A stretch of 64,000 bases of DNA, taken from positions 35,510,466 through 35,574,465 of the forward strand of contig CM070512.1 in NCBI GenBank assembly GCA_036346375.1. The letters are read 5' to 3'. This document shows, piece by piece, positions 23,073 through 37,000 of the stretch. The number at the start of each line of letters is the position of its first letter. Position 1 is the stretch's first letter. The translations under genes and the position numbers were made by a program. Source of the stretch: Guadua angustifolia (lineage: Eukaryota; Streptophyta; Magnoliopsida; Poales; Poaceae). Under the pieces are notes generated by a model. That model searched no databases. It worked only from the letters and a program-made list of their open reading frames with translations, and was not told the DNA's origin.

Positions 23073-25791
23073 TATGTAATACCGCAAAAATCGTTTTCCT
23101 GGGTTTTTGGCCGGAGTTGTCTTCATTTTCTTGATTCAAGGATTTACTCTGGAGAAAAGTTTTGTCGCATCGCAGTTTATTAAAGGTTTTGAGTTTTTCG
23201 TGAATACTTATCGGAATGAGTGTTTTCTCCGTGCCGTTTAGTTTTGCGGCAAGTTGTCTATCCTGACAATTGTCGTTTCACGCCAAGAATTTAATAATTT
23301 GGTTCGCACTAATGATTAAAAGATGGATTTTTGGATTTTAGGAGGGGTTTTTTTGGAATTTCCCCTCCCTCACCTAATCTCTCTCTTCTCCTAGTATATG
23401 TGTGGCTGAGATTTGTTTGGGGGCTGCCTCTTTTTCATTTCTCCCCAATCCTGCCAACTCCGCATCCAGCCTCCACCCGACTCCAGTTTTCTACGCCCCT
23501 CCCCCTAGTCTCTTCCGGCCGCCCCTCCCCATGGCTCCTCCCTGCTGCTGGCCGGTGAGCCTCGCCTCTTCCCTGCGCCTCCTCTCCTCTGGCAAGGCGT
23601 AGCACCAGAAGACAGCGAGCACGGGCAGCGAGGTCGGCATCACTGCGTGAGCAGACGGGCCGGCAAGACAGAGCAGAGGCCGGCGACTCCCCTCCGGCCA
23701 TCTCTGGCGAACCCTCCTCCGGCCAGCATCTCCCCCACCTCCCTTCTTCCTCCATGGACTCTCCCTGAGGTAAAACCCTAGGTCTTTGGGGGATTTTGAG
23801 GCTTGCATGCAAGGTGTTTGTGCTACTGCTTAGCTAGGATTCATGATTTGGAGATGTTGGAGGTTGGGGAAATGGAGAGACTAGAGTGATTGAGAATTTT
23901 TCTGTTCGGGCAGATTTCTGTCCTCGGTTAGAATTGCTATTTAAAAAATTCTGCAAGCGTTTTCTGGGGGTTTGGCTACTATGAAAGTTGTAGATAATTG
24001 AATTACCTTTCAATAGAGACTGAAATCATCAAGTTTAGTTCAGCCATTTAAAAGTTATGACTGTTTTACCAGGTGCTGTCCAATTCTTATCGCGATTGGT
24101 TCAGTCTGTGTTCTTCTGCAGATTAGAGCATCGTAGAGGCCAAATTAGACTTTTTCATTGCCTAGAAAAAGTTAGGATTTTTCGGGTAGATTGAGGAAAT
24201 GTATTCGTTTATGTGATTTGGAGTTGTAGAACTCAAGTTATGCTCATTTTGGTGTAAGCTGTCCAGAATGAGTTGAATTGCGTCTGTCTGCTGTTCGTCG
24301 CAAATCTAAGAATAATCGGTGCATTTCCCGATCGGTCGGCTGTAGAAAAAGGTGTAGATTTATCTCTTGCAATCGTTTATAGCCTGGGCTCATCCTTTTT
24401 GGATTAGCCGTTTGGAAGTTATGCCATTTTCGGTGCCGGCTGTACGGAATTTTATTAGTTGGAATTTGGACCGTTTTTGGATTAAAATGCGGAGTGTTGT
24501 GCAATGTTGTTTTGAGATGATTTTTTATTGTTTCTTGTGCGCAATGTTGTTTTTCAGGGAGAGTGTCTTCGGGGGTGATCTCGGCCCTGAGTTGCCTCAC
24601 GCGTCGGTAAAGGCAAGTGCAACCCGTAAATCCCGTATAGGGTATTTAGTTAATTGTTTGTGTTATGTATATGTTTACACTATGGTTGCATTCGTGTTTA
24701 TAAGCACGTCTAGTATGGTAACTGTCTTTTAATGAAAAGGGTAAGCAATCTGATACAAGTGCATCGTTGTTTGAACGTGTTATGATTTGTTTGATGAATT
24801 TTATGTGCCTTGCCATCATGACATTATGTTGCATCTCTGGATTTAATGTTATGTGCATCGGTTGATGAATTCGTCTAGATCTTGTGATGATATCTTGATA
24901 AATCTTACTTTCATATTCATGCTCACTAGTTTGATAGGCTAGTGGGAATCTTGAAAGTATGGGATTGATTGTGAAAATGGATTGATTTATGATCAAGATA
25001 GATGGAATTAGTAATTACTCGAGTGTTGGTGATGTGAGTATGAATATGAATGCCGAGGAGATGAATATGAATGCCGAGGAGATGAATATAATGTTGAGGA
25101 GGTGATTATGAATGTTGAGGAGGTGATTGTGAGTGTTGAGGATGTGATTATGAGTGTTGATAATGTGAATATGGAAGTTGAGAATTTGGATATGATGTTG
25201 AGAATGGCATTGCATATATGCATTCATGAAAAGTGCATTGAGCCAGGGCGGTAAGAAAGTCATACTGGAATGTATGACTAATCCGTGTGCTCGATTTCCT
25301 ACAGTAGCCCCATCTCTGGCGTAGATGGGAGCGATTAAGCGTAGGACCCGCTCTTTGGGTAGCGGCAAGTCCTATTCGGCGAGCCCTTCCACAGGATGGT
25401 TGGGTTTGAGGGCACGCATCGACGGGTGGTGCTCGGCAATACCGGTATATGCTAAAGAAGAGATGAGACATGCATAATGTTACATTGTCGAGTTGGTTGA
25501 GGTAAGTGGAGCTGCTACTACTCCTGTTGCTGGATGTTTCAGTTAAGTAATGGTTATTTAAATGATGAATTAATCGTGCTCTTATGTTTTGGATCTTTTA
25601 TGAATTCAACTGTTTCCTTTATTTACGGATGTCAACTTAAGGAACTGCTACTTGATGTCTTCTAACAGTTGCATTTTTAGTCTAATGTCTTACTTTTCCT
25701 ACTTGTTGCACCTTGCTGAGTCTTGGACTCACGCTTGTTTGCTTCCTATTTTAGATACTTTGAAGCTGATTCATCGGGTTGGGAGTAGTAA

Positions 25792-28700
25792 TGTAACATC
25801 CCAAATTTTTGAATTTGAATTATTTAATAGTGTTTTATTGCAATTTATAATTTTGTGAATTTTACGAATTATTTGGATTTTACGAGATTTATTGGATTTA
25901 TTTCAAAATAAAATATATTAACTTTTGTCAAGAATTAATTATAAAAAGAAAAGTCTAAAATAAAGTTTTGCTAAAAATATTTTATTTAAGTCCAGAATGT
26001 CTCAAAGTATTTTTGAGATTTTTCTTAGAATTTTAGTGGTATTTTTGTTGCCCTAAATAAATCATATGATTTTCTTTAATTATTTAATTTGGAAAAATCC
26101 TGGAAAATCACAATGAATAATCTTGGGCCAAAGCCCAGTCTTTATCTTGATCGCTTCGGTCCAGCCCTAGGATTTTCAATTGCGGTAGTTGGATTTCGAT
26201 CAGCGTTTACGTTAAATCCAAACGTATTGCAAATGGCCGTCGGATTTGTGGATGGCGTTGGAGATCAATTACTACAGAAACTCCATCATCAAAGTGTGGC
26301 CGTCGATTTTAGTTCAACGGTAATGGTTGTCGCAGTCGGTTCGGACTCGTGGATCTTGGCCTAGCGTATCACGTGTCGCGGATGAGATCAAATCGATCCG
26401 GGAAATCATGGCCGTTGCATTCAGCAGATGGACGGCATCACATCGTCTTCTTCCCGTGTCCATGCGGGACTCGGTCCGAGACTTTCGCCGTAGCCGCCGG
26501 AAACTCTTCACCAAATCGTGCAATACCTAGTCGCCGCGCACTATTTAAAGGGAGCACCGTGTGCGCAAAGCAGCAAGGATTCAAAGACCCAAACCCTAGC
26601 CACTTGACGCCGCCGCATGTTACCGTAATCGAATTTTTCGAGCACACCGCCGCAAGTTTCTCCGCGCCGGTTAGCCGCCGTTGATCGTCGTTTTGAGTCA
26701 CCGGCTGGACCATCGTATTCCCCGCATCAAGGCGCATCTCGTACACACTTCCACTTCGCCGGAGAACCAACCGAAGGGGAGATCGCCGAGAGGATCGCTG
26801 CCGTTGAGGAAGAAGTCTGCGCCACCATCGTTCTGGTGTTCGAGAGAGGGAGTTAGCCGCGGCATCAACTTCGCGACGCCGAGACGAATCTGTAGATATC
26901 AGCCCCGACAGCCGGCGATGACCCTAGGGCCGTAATCACGTGCGCCGAATGCGTGGCGTGATGCTTCGTCGGCACGTGGCGCCAGGTGGGCAAGATTGCT
27001 TGCGTGGCACAGGCGTGGCGTTGTGTGGGCGCTGTGTCACCGCCGAATCACTAACCCACGTGTCGCGTAAGACGTCGGCATACTGTGAGCCCGCATGTCG
27101 ATGGGTGTTAGTGTGTGGTGAGCCATCGTGGGCCGAGTCCATGAACCGAGGCCCACGATGTCGGCCAGTCGATTCGGTCATGATGGCGTCATACCTCGCA
27201 TTAAATCGTATTTTCTTTTTAAAAAAATAATTTGGTTAAATGATGATTTTCCAATTTAATGAATTTCCAGGGATTTAAAACTTCTGGGAGCTCGTTCTCC
27301 CTCATACAAACTCCGATTGAGGTGATTCAAATTTCTAAAAATTTGTAAAATTGAGATATATCTATTGATGAGTTTTATTTGATTTTTAGAATTTTTTTGC
27401 TCTTTGTTTTGGTGTTCATTTTCTATTCTCTTTCGTTTAGCGTAGACGATAATTTGTGCGACGAATTCAGAGAAGATTCATCGACCCAAGACCAAGGTCC
27501 AGAGCATGAATAAGGGTTTTTCTAAGGCAAGTTGTGCTTTGATCATGTTGAACCCATGTTAGGAAAAATTGCTATTTTTTTTACTTAATTGCATGTTATG
27601 TCATGTGTATAAATGTTTTCAACTTAGTTTGGGATTTAGCTAACATACCCATTGAATTATACCCTACCTTGATATTTGTATGCCATGCTTCATTGTCACC
27701 CTAGGTTGGTTCAAGATAGTTGGTTAATAATGAAATCAACATGGATGGTTAGATCGAATTAGAATTACTTAGCCATGCCACGTCATCACATGTTCTTGAA
27801 TCTTTGATAAATAATGTTGACTAATGGAATATGGAACAATGTTATGAATTTGTGTGTCATGTGTGGTCACACGATGAGATTGAGTTGTGATGGCGATGGA
27901 TGTCACATAGCGATATTGAATTGTTGATAGCACGTGGTGCTTAGTAATCAAGCCCAGGGTGGTTATGATTTTGGGTGAACAGAGTGGCAAGGGCGGGATG
28001 CTTAGGTGGGCCCGATGGGCGGTATGTGTATGTCTTGCTTTGATCAAACCATAAGGACACCTTGTGAGCCTTTGATCTGAGCCAATCATGCAACCACATG
28101 TTGTTATGGGGCAGCCTAGCTGATTAATTTGCAATGCTTTAGCTTTAGTACTATCGTGGTGGTGTGGTTCACCCTTTGAATGAACCCAGATGGCGCAAGA
28201 GGGGGCCCCTGGATGTGGTAACCAGACCCACCAGTGTTGAAACCTTAGCGGGTAGTACTGGGTTAAGGCAACGCATTGTAAAAGCTTTGTCATGATCTCT
28301 TCGTCGACACACCAAAGGAAGTGTGTTAATCGCGTGGCAATAAAAGATGATCATGTCGTGTGGGTAAAGTGCATAACCTCTGCGAGTGTACAAACTATTA
28401 GGATAGCGTGCTCACAGTATTGAGCAATGCTCGGGATTACGATCAAGGGTTTAGACTTTTGAAAAGTGGGAATGGATGGCGAGGTTGCCATGGAAAGTTG
28501 AATCTTGATTTAGGATGAGAAACTTGGTTTATTTGAGAAATGCTGAATCTATCTATTACTGTTATTTGTTTTACTGTCTTTTCAATCTATACACTGTACT
28601 TGTTTATAAATGCTGCTTAGTTGCAAATGAACCTCTTAGCCTTCCTTTGGAATAAGCCTTACATATAGCTATGTTAGAATTGCATTCGTGCACAACTTGT

Positions 28701-29059
28701 TGATGCGTCTTTGGTGTACTCACCCTTGCCTACAAAAATCATCGGTCTTGATGAAGGAGTACCATGAAGAGACGAATGTTTAGGGTGCGAGCCTTGTCGG
28801 GTTGCCTATGGTATCTTGAGGGTTACCTACATCTTCATTCACTTGCAGTTCAATTTGTTGTTCAGCCTTGTGAGGCATTGTTAAGTAAGTTGACCATAAG
28901 GTCATACAAGCCGTAATATTTAATATATTATGTCTTTTGCCTTATTTACATTGTGTATGATTGTGATATTCACTAATGTTGAGCTTGTGTGCACTAGCGT
29001 GATCCTTAACTAGTGCAAGATACACGAGAGGATTCGGATTTGCATATTCGGTCCCGACA
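25792..29059 (+). repeat. 5' LTR of element B
   Basis: 3268 bp, with TGTAACATCC at the start and TCCCGACA at the end. U3 is AT-rich. A TATA-like CTATTTAAAG is at 26541-26550, then a GC-rich leader with GTGGC words (26938-27070), then AT-rich U5. The block 28240-28400 matches the LTR of element A in opposite orientation. A 174-codon minus-strand frame at 27769-28293 is not preserved in the 3' LTR and is not a gene. Confidence 0.93.
26541..26550 (+). promoter_or_regulatory. Putative TATA box of LTR B (5' copy)
   Basis: CTATTTAAAG about 750 bp into the LTR, at the border of U3 and GC-rich leader. It is conserved in the 3' LTR at 34826-34835. A telo-box-like AAACCCTAG lies about 40 bp downstream. 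Confidence 0.5.
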
Positions 29060-29063
29060 GAGG

Positions 29064-29075
29064 TGGTATCGAGCC
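29064..29075 (+). other. Primer binding site of element B (one-gap variant)
   Basis: TGGTATCGAGCC, four bases after the LTR end. It matches the tRNA-Met site TGGTATCAGAGCC except for one missing base in the CAG word. The site of element C shows the same gap. Confidence 0.8.
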
Positions 29076-29719
29076 ATCTTGACCAAGAAGTCTTGACCCT
29101 AAATAGTTGGTCGTCTCTATAGGTCCTTCAAAATTATTTTCTAAAGTAAAAGACCTAATCTGAAAGAATAACGTGTTCGGACTTATCTCATTCTTCTATT
29201 TTTGTCCTTACCAAAAAATTTCCTTCTTACCTTTTTTTGGAAATTTACATCTCTTATCTCTGCTAAATTGAACTGTAATCTTACCTGAGTTATCTTAAGT
29301 AGAAAACGATATACCGCACTTTAGGAGTTAGTATCAAGTGTTTGCTGCTACCATAAAGATCACGAAGGAAAGAATCATCAGGCTCGTGGAAGAATGGATC
29401 AATGAAGCATATCAAGAGCTAGAAGACTCAATGCCTCAAGTAGCCAGTAGAGACTCATGTGTGGGAGTCGCGTTTTCTAAGATAGAAGTGTCGCCCATGT
29501 AGACGGTAGTTTTTCGTGTTTAGGTTGAATTGGTTCTTCTTGATTGCTGAGTGTGCAGTATGCGTTGCAAAGCTCTTAGGCTTATATAAGCAACCATACC
29601 AAGTTATTAATATTGACTGCTTAAGATATTGGGTTAATCCTATCCTCCCTGTGTTAGGATTCTTGCTCCTCACCTATGCTATTTCCCTCCCTCTTAACCC
29701 CTTTAAGGTAACAAAACAG

Positions 29720-30750
29720 ATGTTTCAGAGGAGTAATAGCAATGGAGCTAGTAGAGGTGAAAATCAACTCGGTGGGAACTCTAAAGACGGATCAGTTCTT
29801 CAACCATCAACACCGCTAGAGATGCAGAGTTTCAAAGAGTTTTTGACCGCTCAGACTCAGTTGATGCAAGCCATGACGAAACAAATGCGAAATATGACCA
29901 ATCAAGCTGATGTCAGCCAAGGGTCTCGGATTGTTATCAATGGTCCCTATGCTGACTCAAGGTTATCAGAATTCATAAGAACTCGCATTAACGTTTTGGA
30001 GATGATTCATCTCCAGAAGCAGAAGATTGGCTCAAGACCATTGAAAGGAAGCTACTCATAGCTTAGTGCAGAAATGATGAGCAGGTCTTATATGCTTCAT
30101 ATCAGTTACGAGGAATTGCTGCGAAATGGTGGAAAAGCTATTATGCTAACCATGAAGCCCCACAGAATATCACATGGAACGAATTCGTTGTTGCTTTTCG
30201 TGGTCTCTTTGCTTCACCAAGGAATAACATGGTCTCGGTGAATTCAGAGAAGGACGCTACCCTTACAATTTGTTTTAGATCTAGATATTGTTCTTTGCAG
30301 TGCTATCAATTAGACAAGTCAGAAGATCGTTTCAGGGGATGTGTTGCGAATCAGGAAGTGATGAATCACAAGAAGAGCAGCATTGAGTGTTACAACTATC
30401 ACCGAAAAGGCCATTACGCTAACCGATGTCCACAGAAAAGACAAATATTTCCTACCACCGTGGATATACCGGAAGTTACCTCAGTTCAGTACATAACGCC
30501 AAGAAAGAGCGGTAAAATTTCGAAAGACATTGGCCGAGAGAACCAATTGAAGAGAAGGCGTTTAGGTAAAGATATTCTTCCAATCACTGAAAGCTCAAGA
30601 AAGAAAGTTCACCCTAGACTCTGCTATATTTGCCACAAACCTGAGCATTTTGCCAAGAGATGCCCTCAAAGAAATGCAATCATGTTGGCTAAAGTCAATT
30701 CCAACTCTGTCCCTGTCGAAGCCCCAAATCAAGGAAGTCAGGAGCCATGA
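29720..30750 (+). pseudogene. gag of element B (frameshifted)
   Basis: Structural capsid/nucleocapsid protein of a Ty3/gypsy element, which packages the element RNA. The start is taken at the ATG at 29720 (MFQRSNSNG). The N-terminal part runs to LSEFIRTR. A frameshift near 29990 leads to the Retrotrans_gag core (EAEDWLKTIERKLL, an in-frame stop at about 30061, then YASYQLRGIAAKWW and WNEFVVAF). The last part, 30229-30750, holds two zinc knuckles. The first is CYNYHRKGHYANRC, with the second Cys changed to Tyr; the second is CYICHKPEHFAKRC, which keeps the full CX2CX4HX4C spacing. Broken, so not a functional capsid. Confidence 0.8.
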
Positions 30751-31199
30751 GTTGCTTATACAATACCATAATCCTACTTGTAAAGTGAATAGAGTGGTGA
30801 TAAATCCCATGAAAAGGTTTTCCTGTCGAAAGGAATAAAACAGGAATGGTCGATACATTGGTATACGGAGTATTGGATTGAAGAGCAATAATGTAAAATG
30901 ATGAGTTAGATGTTTCTCTAGGAGTATTCCTGTGTATATGGTTCATCTAAAAACGATACATGTGCAATGGTGGCTAGTTAGGAGTACCCAGCCTAAGCTT
31001 GTTAAGACAGAGGATTTGTCATTTTCAGAAAGTACTTAGTTATACTAGATTTATTCCAGGAGGTTGAGAATTCAGTGCTTATTAAGAAAGTAGAGTTTCA
31101 AGCAAATCCTATTGTGTCGGATATTTAGGTTGTTCTTTAAATTAAGGGGATGCCCAAGCATAAGGCTATTTCTGAGAGATGTATATGTTAGCCAACCGA

Positions 31200-34056
31200 T
31201 CGATAACAGTGTGGAATTTGCCAACTAGAAGATGCACCCGTTGTTAGAGAATACCTTGATATATTCCCTAAGAAATTGTCTAGCATGCTGTCATATCGGA
31301 AGATCAAGTTCATGAGCAAATTAGTGTCTGGTACAACATCAATAGCAAGAAGATTATGTCCAATGTCTACTAAGGAATTAGTGGGGAAACGGAAAAGCAT
31401 ATCAAAGATGTGGTAGGGAGAGTTTGAGAAGGCTTAGTACGTACCATGAGAGCTCTTGTTAAAAAAAATGGAATATCGGAAGAGTGCACTAAATCATGAT
31501 CTAAATAAAGAAAAGATTGAAAACAAGTATCTAATGTCAGGATCGACAACGTGTTGGACATGAAAAGAGAATTGGAATTTCTTTAGGATAAAGCTTCACT
31601 TAGGCTACCATCAATTGAGGAGTCATGTGAAGGATGTTTTTAGGATTGCGTTCTCTACACGATATGGGCAGTATAAGTTTTGGCTATATTTACTGGATTG
31701 ACCAAGCCCCGCATACTTCATGAACGTGAGGAGTAAGGTGTTTAGGGATTATTTGGATAAATTCATGGTTACCATATAAATAACATCCAAGTATACTCTA
31801 GGACAAGGGAAGAACATGCGGAACATGTTAGATTGATTTAGAAAGATTGCAAGAGTAGTAGTCATATGCTAAGTTCAACTAGTGTGATTTTCGGAAGTGA
31901 AATGTCGAAATTCCTTAGTCATAAAAAGATTGCCAAAGGAGTTGTTGTTGAACCAAGAAAGGTAGAAGTTGTGGAAGCCACCCAAGTTTACTACTTAGAT
32001 TTGAAGTTTTAGGAGTAGCAAGATATTACCATTGGTTCATAAAAAGATTTTCGACAACATGCGATTGTTGAAGAGAAAAAGTTGCATGGACATTAGAGTG
32101 TGAAAGGAGTTTTCGGAAGTTAAAGAAGCGGTTACCATTAACACTTGTGTTAGTATTACCAAGAATATGGAATAGTTTCGACATATACGGTGATGCTTCT
32201 AGGCATGATCCGAGATATGAATCGGCGTAAAATGGCAAGGTTGTTACCTATGCAATGATACAATTGAGACAACATGAGGAGAATTACTCTACGCATAACT
32301 TAGAGTCAGCTATCATAGTGCACGATTTGGAAATATGGTGTCACTATCTCAACAAAATAGATGAGAATCATAAGAGTCTAAGTTATATATTTACTTAGTC
32401 AAATCTTAATATGGAGCGAAGAAAATGGCTGGAAATGATTAAAGATTCCTTTGTCAGAATCCATAGGCATTCGGGTAAGGCCCATGTGGTAATCAACGTT
32501 TGAGTTATGAGGCCATAGTATGAATATGTTGATAATAAGCAGTCAATTAGGATTATACAAGGAATTCAAGAGGCTGAAATTAGAAGTCATTCGACAAAGT
32601 TTCATAGTTGTTGTGATAATAAAACCAACATTAGGAGATTGGATCATAAGAAGTTCAAAGGGAAAACACAGTACAAAATCAAGTCAAGAAGAAGGCTTAG
32701 CCAAGAAACAGAATTTTGAGTGATTAGGATACCATGGAGATTTAAGGTTGAATTAGTGTGCCGAATGGAAGAATCCTAAGCAAATGATACTTGAGGAAAC
32801 CCATGATCCTAAGTATTCGAAATAACCAGGAAGTGCCAAAGAGAATCAATATCTTAAGGAAAGGTTTTGGTGACCTAAGGGAAGAGCGCGCGAAACTATT
32901 GGATGTGATACTCGATGTGATGTGTGTCAGAGAATAAAGGCAATGCATTAGAGATCTAAGGTTCGTTGCAACTCATTATGGATCCCTATAGGAGGCAAAT
33001 CATTAAAGGGATCTCTAATGTGAATTGACCCTAAAAGATCTGAATTGAAGGAATCATTATTAATTAATTGACCAAAGTCGTTTTCATTTCATATCGCTGA
33101 AGACTACGTATTCAAAAGATCATTTGGCAGATCTGTTAGGGATTTAGTAACTGCATAGGTGCCTAAGAAGATTGTGTCCGATAGAGGTATCTAATTTATT
33201 TCGAGGTTTTAGAACAAGTTACATGAAGCAATGATAACTTGCTTGAATTTCAGCACAGTTATCACCCGCATACCGATAGTCAAACAGAAAGAGTTAAATC
33301 AGATTCTGGAGGGTATGTTGAGAGTTTGTGCGTTAGCTTACACCACGTCTTGGGATGAATGCTTACCATATGCAGAGTTCAGTTACAACAATAGTTATTA
33401 GGCTAGTTTGCAAATATCACCATTCGAAGCCTACATGGTCGTGCCTGTCATACCCTATGGAATGAAACGAGAGGATTGTTTAGTGCTGGGGTCTAAGATT
33501 CTCAAAGAGGCTGAGGAACAAGTTGCCATGATTAGGGAAGGGCTGAAAACAACACAGTCAAGGCAGGAAAGCTACGCCAACAATCGCCGTTGTAATTTAA
33601 GTTTTGAACCCAAGGATTTCGTGTATCTCAGAGTTACCCCCTCAAAGGTGTAAAGAGATTTCACGTCAAAAGGAAATTGCGCCTAGGTTCGTTGGGCCGT
33701 TCAAACTACTGAGTCATCGAGGAGAAATTGCTTATCAATGGGAATTGCCCAGTTATTAGCAGGAGTCCATAACATGTTCCATGTATCACAGCTCGAGAAG
33801 TATCTTAGAGTGCCAGCGGAGCAAACACCGTTAGAAGCCATCAAGCTGCAGGAAGATCTGACTTACAAAGAACAGCCGATCAAGATTCTGGATACAATGG
33901 ATGTAGGACCAGAAATAAATCCATTCGCTTTCGCAGAGTTCAATGGGGCAATTCTTCAGAGAGTGAAGCTAACCTAGGAATGTGAAGAGAACCTAAAGGT
34001 AGAATTTCCAAACCTATCCTCTACAATTACTGAATCTAAATCGGGGTAGAGATTAC
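31200..34056 (+). pseudogene. pol of element B: RT, RNase H, integrase, chromodomain relics
   Basis: Polyprotein that would copy and insert the element; now full of stops and frameshifts. Reverse transcriptase starts near 31225 (EYLDIFPKKL). Its FSTRYGQYKF and AYFMN...KVF words lie at 31650-31750, but the place of the catalytic FIDD box (about 31765-31785) is lost to a stop and substitutions. RNase H relics at 32185-32440 include GDASRHD, NGKVVTYA, HEENYSTHNLE and HKSLSYIFT. Integrase relics span about 32900-33650 (TSWDECLPYAEFSYNN, then an open stretch at 33408-33653). The C-terminal segment 33738-33977 has HNMFHVSQLEKYL and QPIKILD, followed by chromodomain-like text through a stop at 33976. 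Protease is not clearly seen in 30750-31200. Confidence 0.8.
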
Positions 34057-34059
34057 ATT

Positions 34060-34071
34060 AAGGAGGAGGTT
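34060..34071 (+). other. Polypurine tract of element B
   Basis: AAGGAGGAGGTT directly before the 3' LTR. Confidence 0.8.
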
Positions 34072-37000
34072 TGTAACATCCCAAATTTTTGAATTTGAAT
34101 TATTTAATAGTGTTTTATTGCAATTTATAATTTTGTGAATTTTCTGAATTATTTGGATTTTACGAGATTTATTGGATTTATTTCAAAATAAAATATATTA
34201 ACTTTTGTCAAGAATTAATTATCAAAAGAAAAGTCTAAAATAAAGTTTTCCTAAAAATATTTTATTTCAGTCGAGAATGTCTCAAAGTATTTTTGAGATT
34301 TTTCTTCGAATTTTAGTGGTATTTTTGTTGCCCTAAATAAATCATATGATTTTCTTTAATTATTTAATTTGGAAAAATCCTGGAAAATCCCAATGAATAG
34401 TACTGGGCCGAAGTCTAGTGTATTGTGCAGTCGCTCGGTCCAGCCCTAGGATTTTCACTGTTGCTGGATTCGATCAGCGTTCCACGTTAAATCCAGCTCG
34501 TATTGCACCGTAGCCGTCGGATTTGTGGATGAGTGTTGGAGATCAATTGCTACAGGAGACTCCATCATCAAAGTGTAGCCGTCAGATTTTAGATCAACGG
34601 TAATGGTTGTCGCGTACCGGTTCGGGACTCCTGTGGATCTTGGCCGTTAGCGTATCACGTGTGCGGATGAGATCAAATCAGTCCGGGAAATCATGACCGT
34701 TGCATTCAGCAGATGGACGGCATCGCATCGTCTTCTTCCCGTGTCCGTGCGGGACTCGGTCCGAGACTTTCGCCGTAGCCGCCGCAAACTCTTCATCAAA
34801 TCATGCAATACCTAGCCGCCGCACACTATTTAAAGGGAGCACCGTGTGCGCAATGCAGCAAGGAGCCAAAGACCCAAACCCTAGTCACGCAGCCGCCGCA
34901 CAGCCGCCGTAATCGGGGTTTTTTCTAGCACACCGCCACAAGTTTCTCCGCGCCGGTTAGCCGCTGTTGATCGTCGTTTCGAGTCACCGGCTGGACCATC
35001 GTATTCCCCGCATCAAGGCGCATCTCGTACACACTTCCACTTCGCCGGAGCACCACCCGAAGGGGAGATCGCCGAGAGGATCGCTGCCGCTGAGGAAGAA
35101 GCCTACGTCGCCGTCGTTCTGGTGTCCGAGAGAGGGAGCTAGCCGCGGCATCAACTTCGTGATGCTGAGACGAATCTGTAGATATCGACCACGACCGCCG
35201 TGATGACCCTAGGGCCGCAGCGCCGAGAGTACGTGGCATGATGCTTCGCTGCGCGTGGCACCAGTGGGCAAGATAAACTGCGTGGCACAGCGGCGTTGTG
35301 TGGCGCTATTGTGTCACCGCCAATCACTTACTGCGTGTCGCGCGATCGTCGCTCTGTGAGGCCCACATGTCGATGGGTGTTAGGCGTGTGGTGAGCCGCC
35401 GTGGACCGAGTCCATGAACCGAGGCCCGATGTCGGCGCTTAGGTCGATTCGGTCATGATGACGTCATACCTCGCGATTAAATCGTATTTTCTTTTAAAGA
35501 AATTGGCGAGGCTGGCGTCCTTTGGCCGGCCGGATCACGGTCAACGGATCCCCGAGCTCGGCGGCCTTCGACCACGACACAGGTGCGGCGAGCGCCGACT
35601 GAGCGCGTTGGCCCGAGCACGCCCGCTTCGACCTCGGGCTCGGGCGGGCTCCTGTCCATGTGCCGTTGTCCACCCTTGGATTTCGGATCAAGCATTTGAC
35701 CGGCGGTTGCTTAAGGAGCGAGTCGTGGGGCAGGCGCGGGTACGTCGGCGTAGTCCGGGCGATTCTTGCCAGCCCTCAGCGTGCATGAAGGCCACTTCAC
35801 GGAATCTCTCCGTCCGTTGCGTCGAGGAGGTATAAAGGCCATGGAAGCGCAGTCTTTCAGAGACACGAAGACAACGAACTCACCACACACAAGAGCTTGA
35901 GCGTCAGCCGTAGCCTTTTGTTGAGCTTAAGCTGTAAACACCCCACTGTACTCAAATAATAGCAAAGAACACTGCCGCCAGGCGACTGGAGTAGAGCTAT
36001 TACCCTCGCCGGGGGCTCGAACCAGTATAAATCCCTGTCTTGTGCTCGTTGTCGCCTAGCTTCGACCTTCGACGATTACGACTTGACCCCCTCGTTTGAG
36101 CCAAGCCCGATCCGGGTCCCTAATCACTTAAACCCCTGTTTTATTTCTGCGGTCAGCGATCCCGGTCGTCGACAGAAATAATTCGGTTAAATGATGATTT
36201 TCAATTTAATGAATTTCCAGGGATTTAAAACTTCCGGGAGCTCGTTCTCCCTCATACGAACTCCGTTTGAGTTGATTCAAATTTCTAAAAATTTGTAAAA
36301 TTGAGATATATATTGATGAATTTTATTTGATTTTTAGAATTTGTTTGCTCTTTATTTTGGTGTTTATTTGCTATTCTCTTTCGTTTAGCGTAGACGATAA
36401 TTTGTGCGACGAATTCAGAGAAGATTCATCGACCCAAGACCAAGGTCCAGAGCATGAATAAGGGTTTTTCTAAGGCAAGTTGTGCTTTAATCATGTTGAA
36501 CCCATGTTAGGAAAAATTGCTATTTTTTTACTTAATTGCATGTTATGTCATGTGTATAAATGTTTTCAACTTAGTTTGGGATTTAGCTAACATACCCATT
36601 GAATTATACCCTACCTTGATATTTGTATGCCATGCTTCATTGTCACCCTAGGTTGGTTCACTATAGTTGGTTAATAATGAAATCAACATGGATGGTTAGA
36701 TCGAATTAGAATTGCTTAGCCATGCCACGTCATCACATGTTCTTGAATCTTTGATAAATAATGTTGACTAATGGAATATGGAACAATGTTATGAATTTGT
36801 GTGTCATGTGTGGTCACACGATGAGATTGAGTTGTGATGGCGATGGATGTCACGCAACGATATTGAATTGTTGATAGCACGTGGTGCTTAGTAATCAACT
36901 GGGGTGGTTATGATTTTGGGTCGGAGCAAGTGGCAAGGGCAGGATGCCTAGGTGGGCCCGATGGGCAGAGGGTATGTGTATGTCTTGCTTTGATCAAACC

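Noticed and set aside
23435..23812. 125-codon and 105-codon GC-rich minus-strand frames
   Set aside because: Antisense to the leader-like region of LTR Z, overlapping frames, no domain.
26349..26935. GC-rich frames around the LTR B leader
   Set aside because: Shifted or lost in the 3' LTR copy at 34700-35239; leader sequence rather than gene.
27769..28293. 174-codon minus-strand frame
   Set aside because: Antisense inside the 5' LTR of element B; the 3' LTR copy keeps only about 60 codons.
35455..35835. 126-codon plus-strand frame
   Set aside because: Crosses the border between the host LTR and solo LTR D, so it cannot be an inherited gene.
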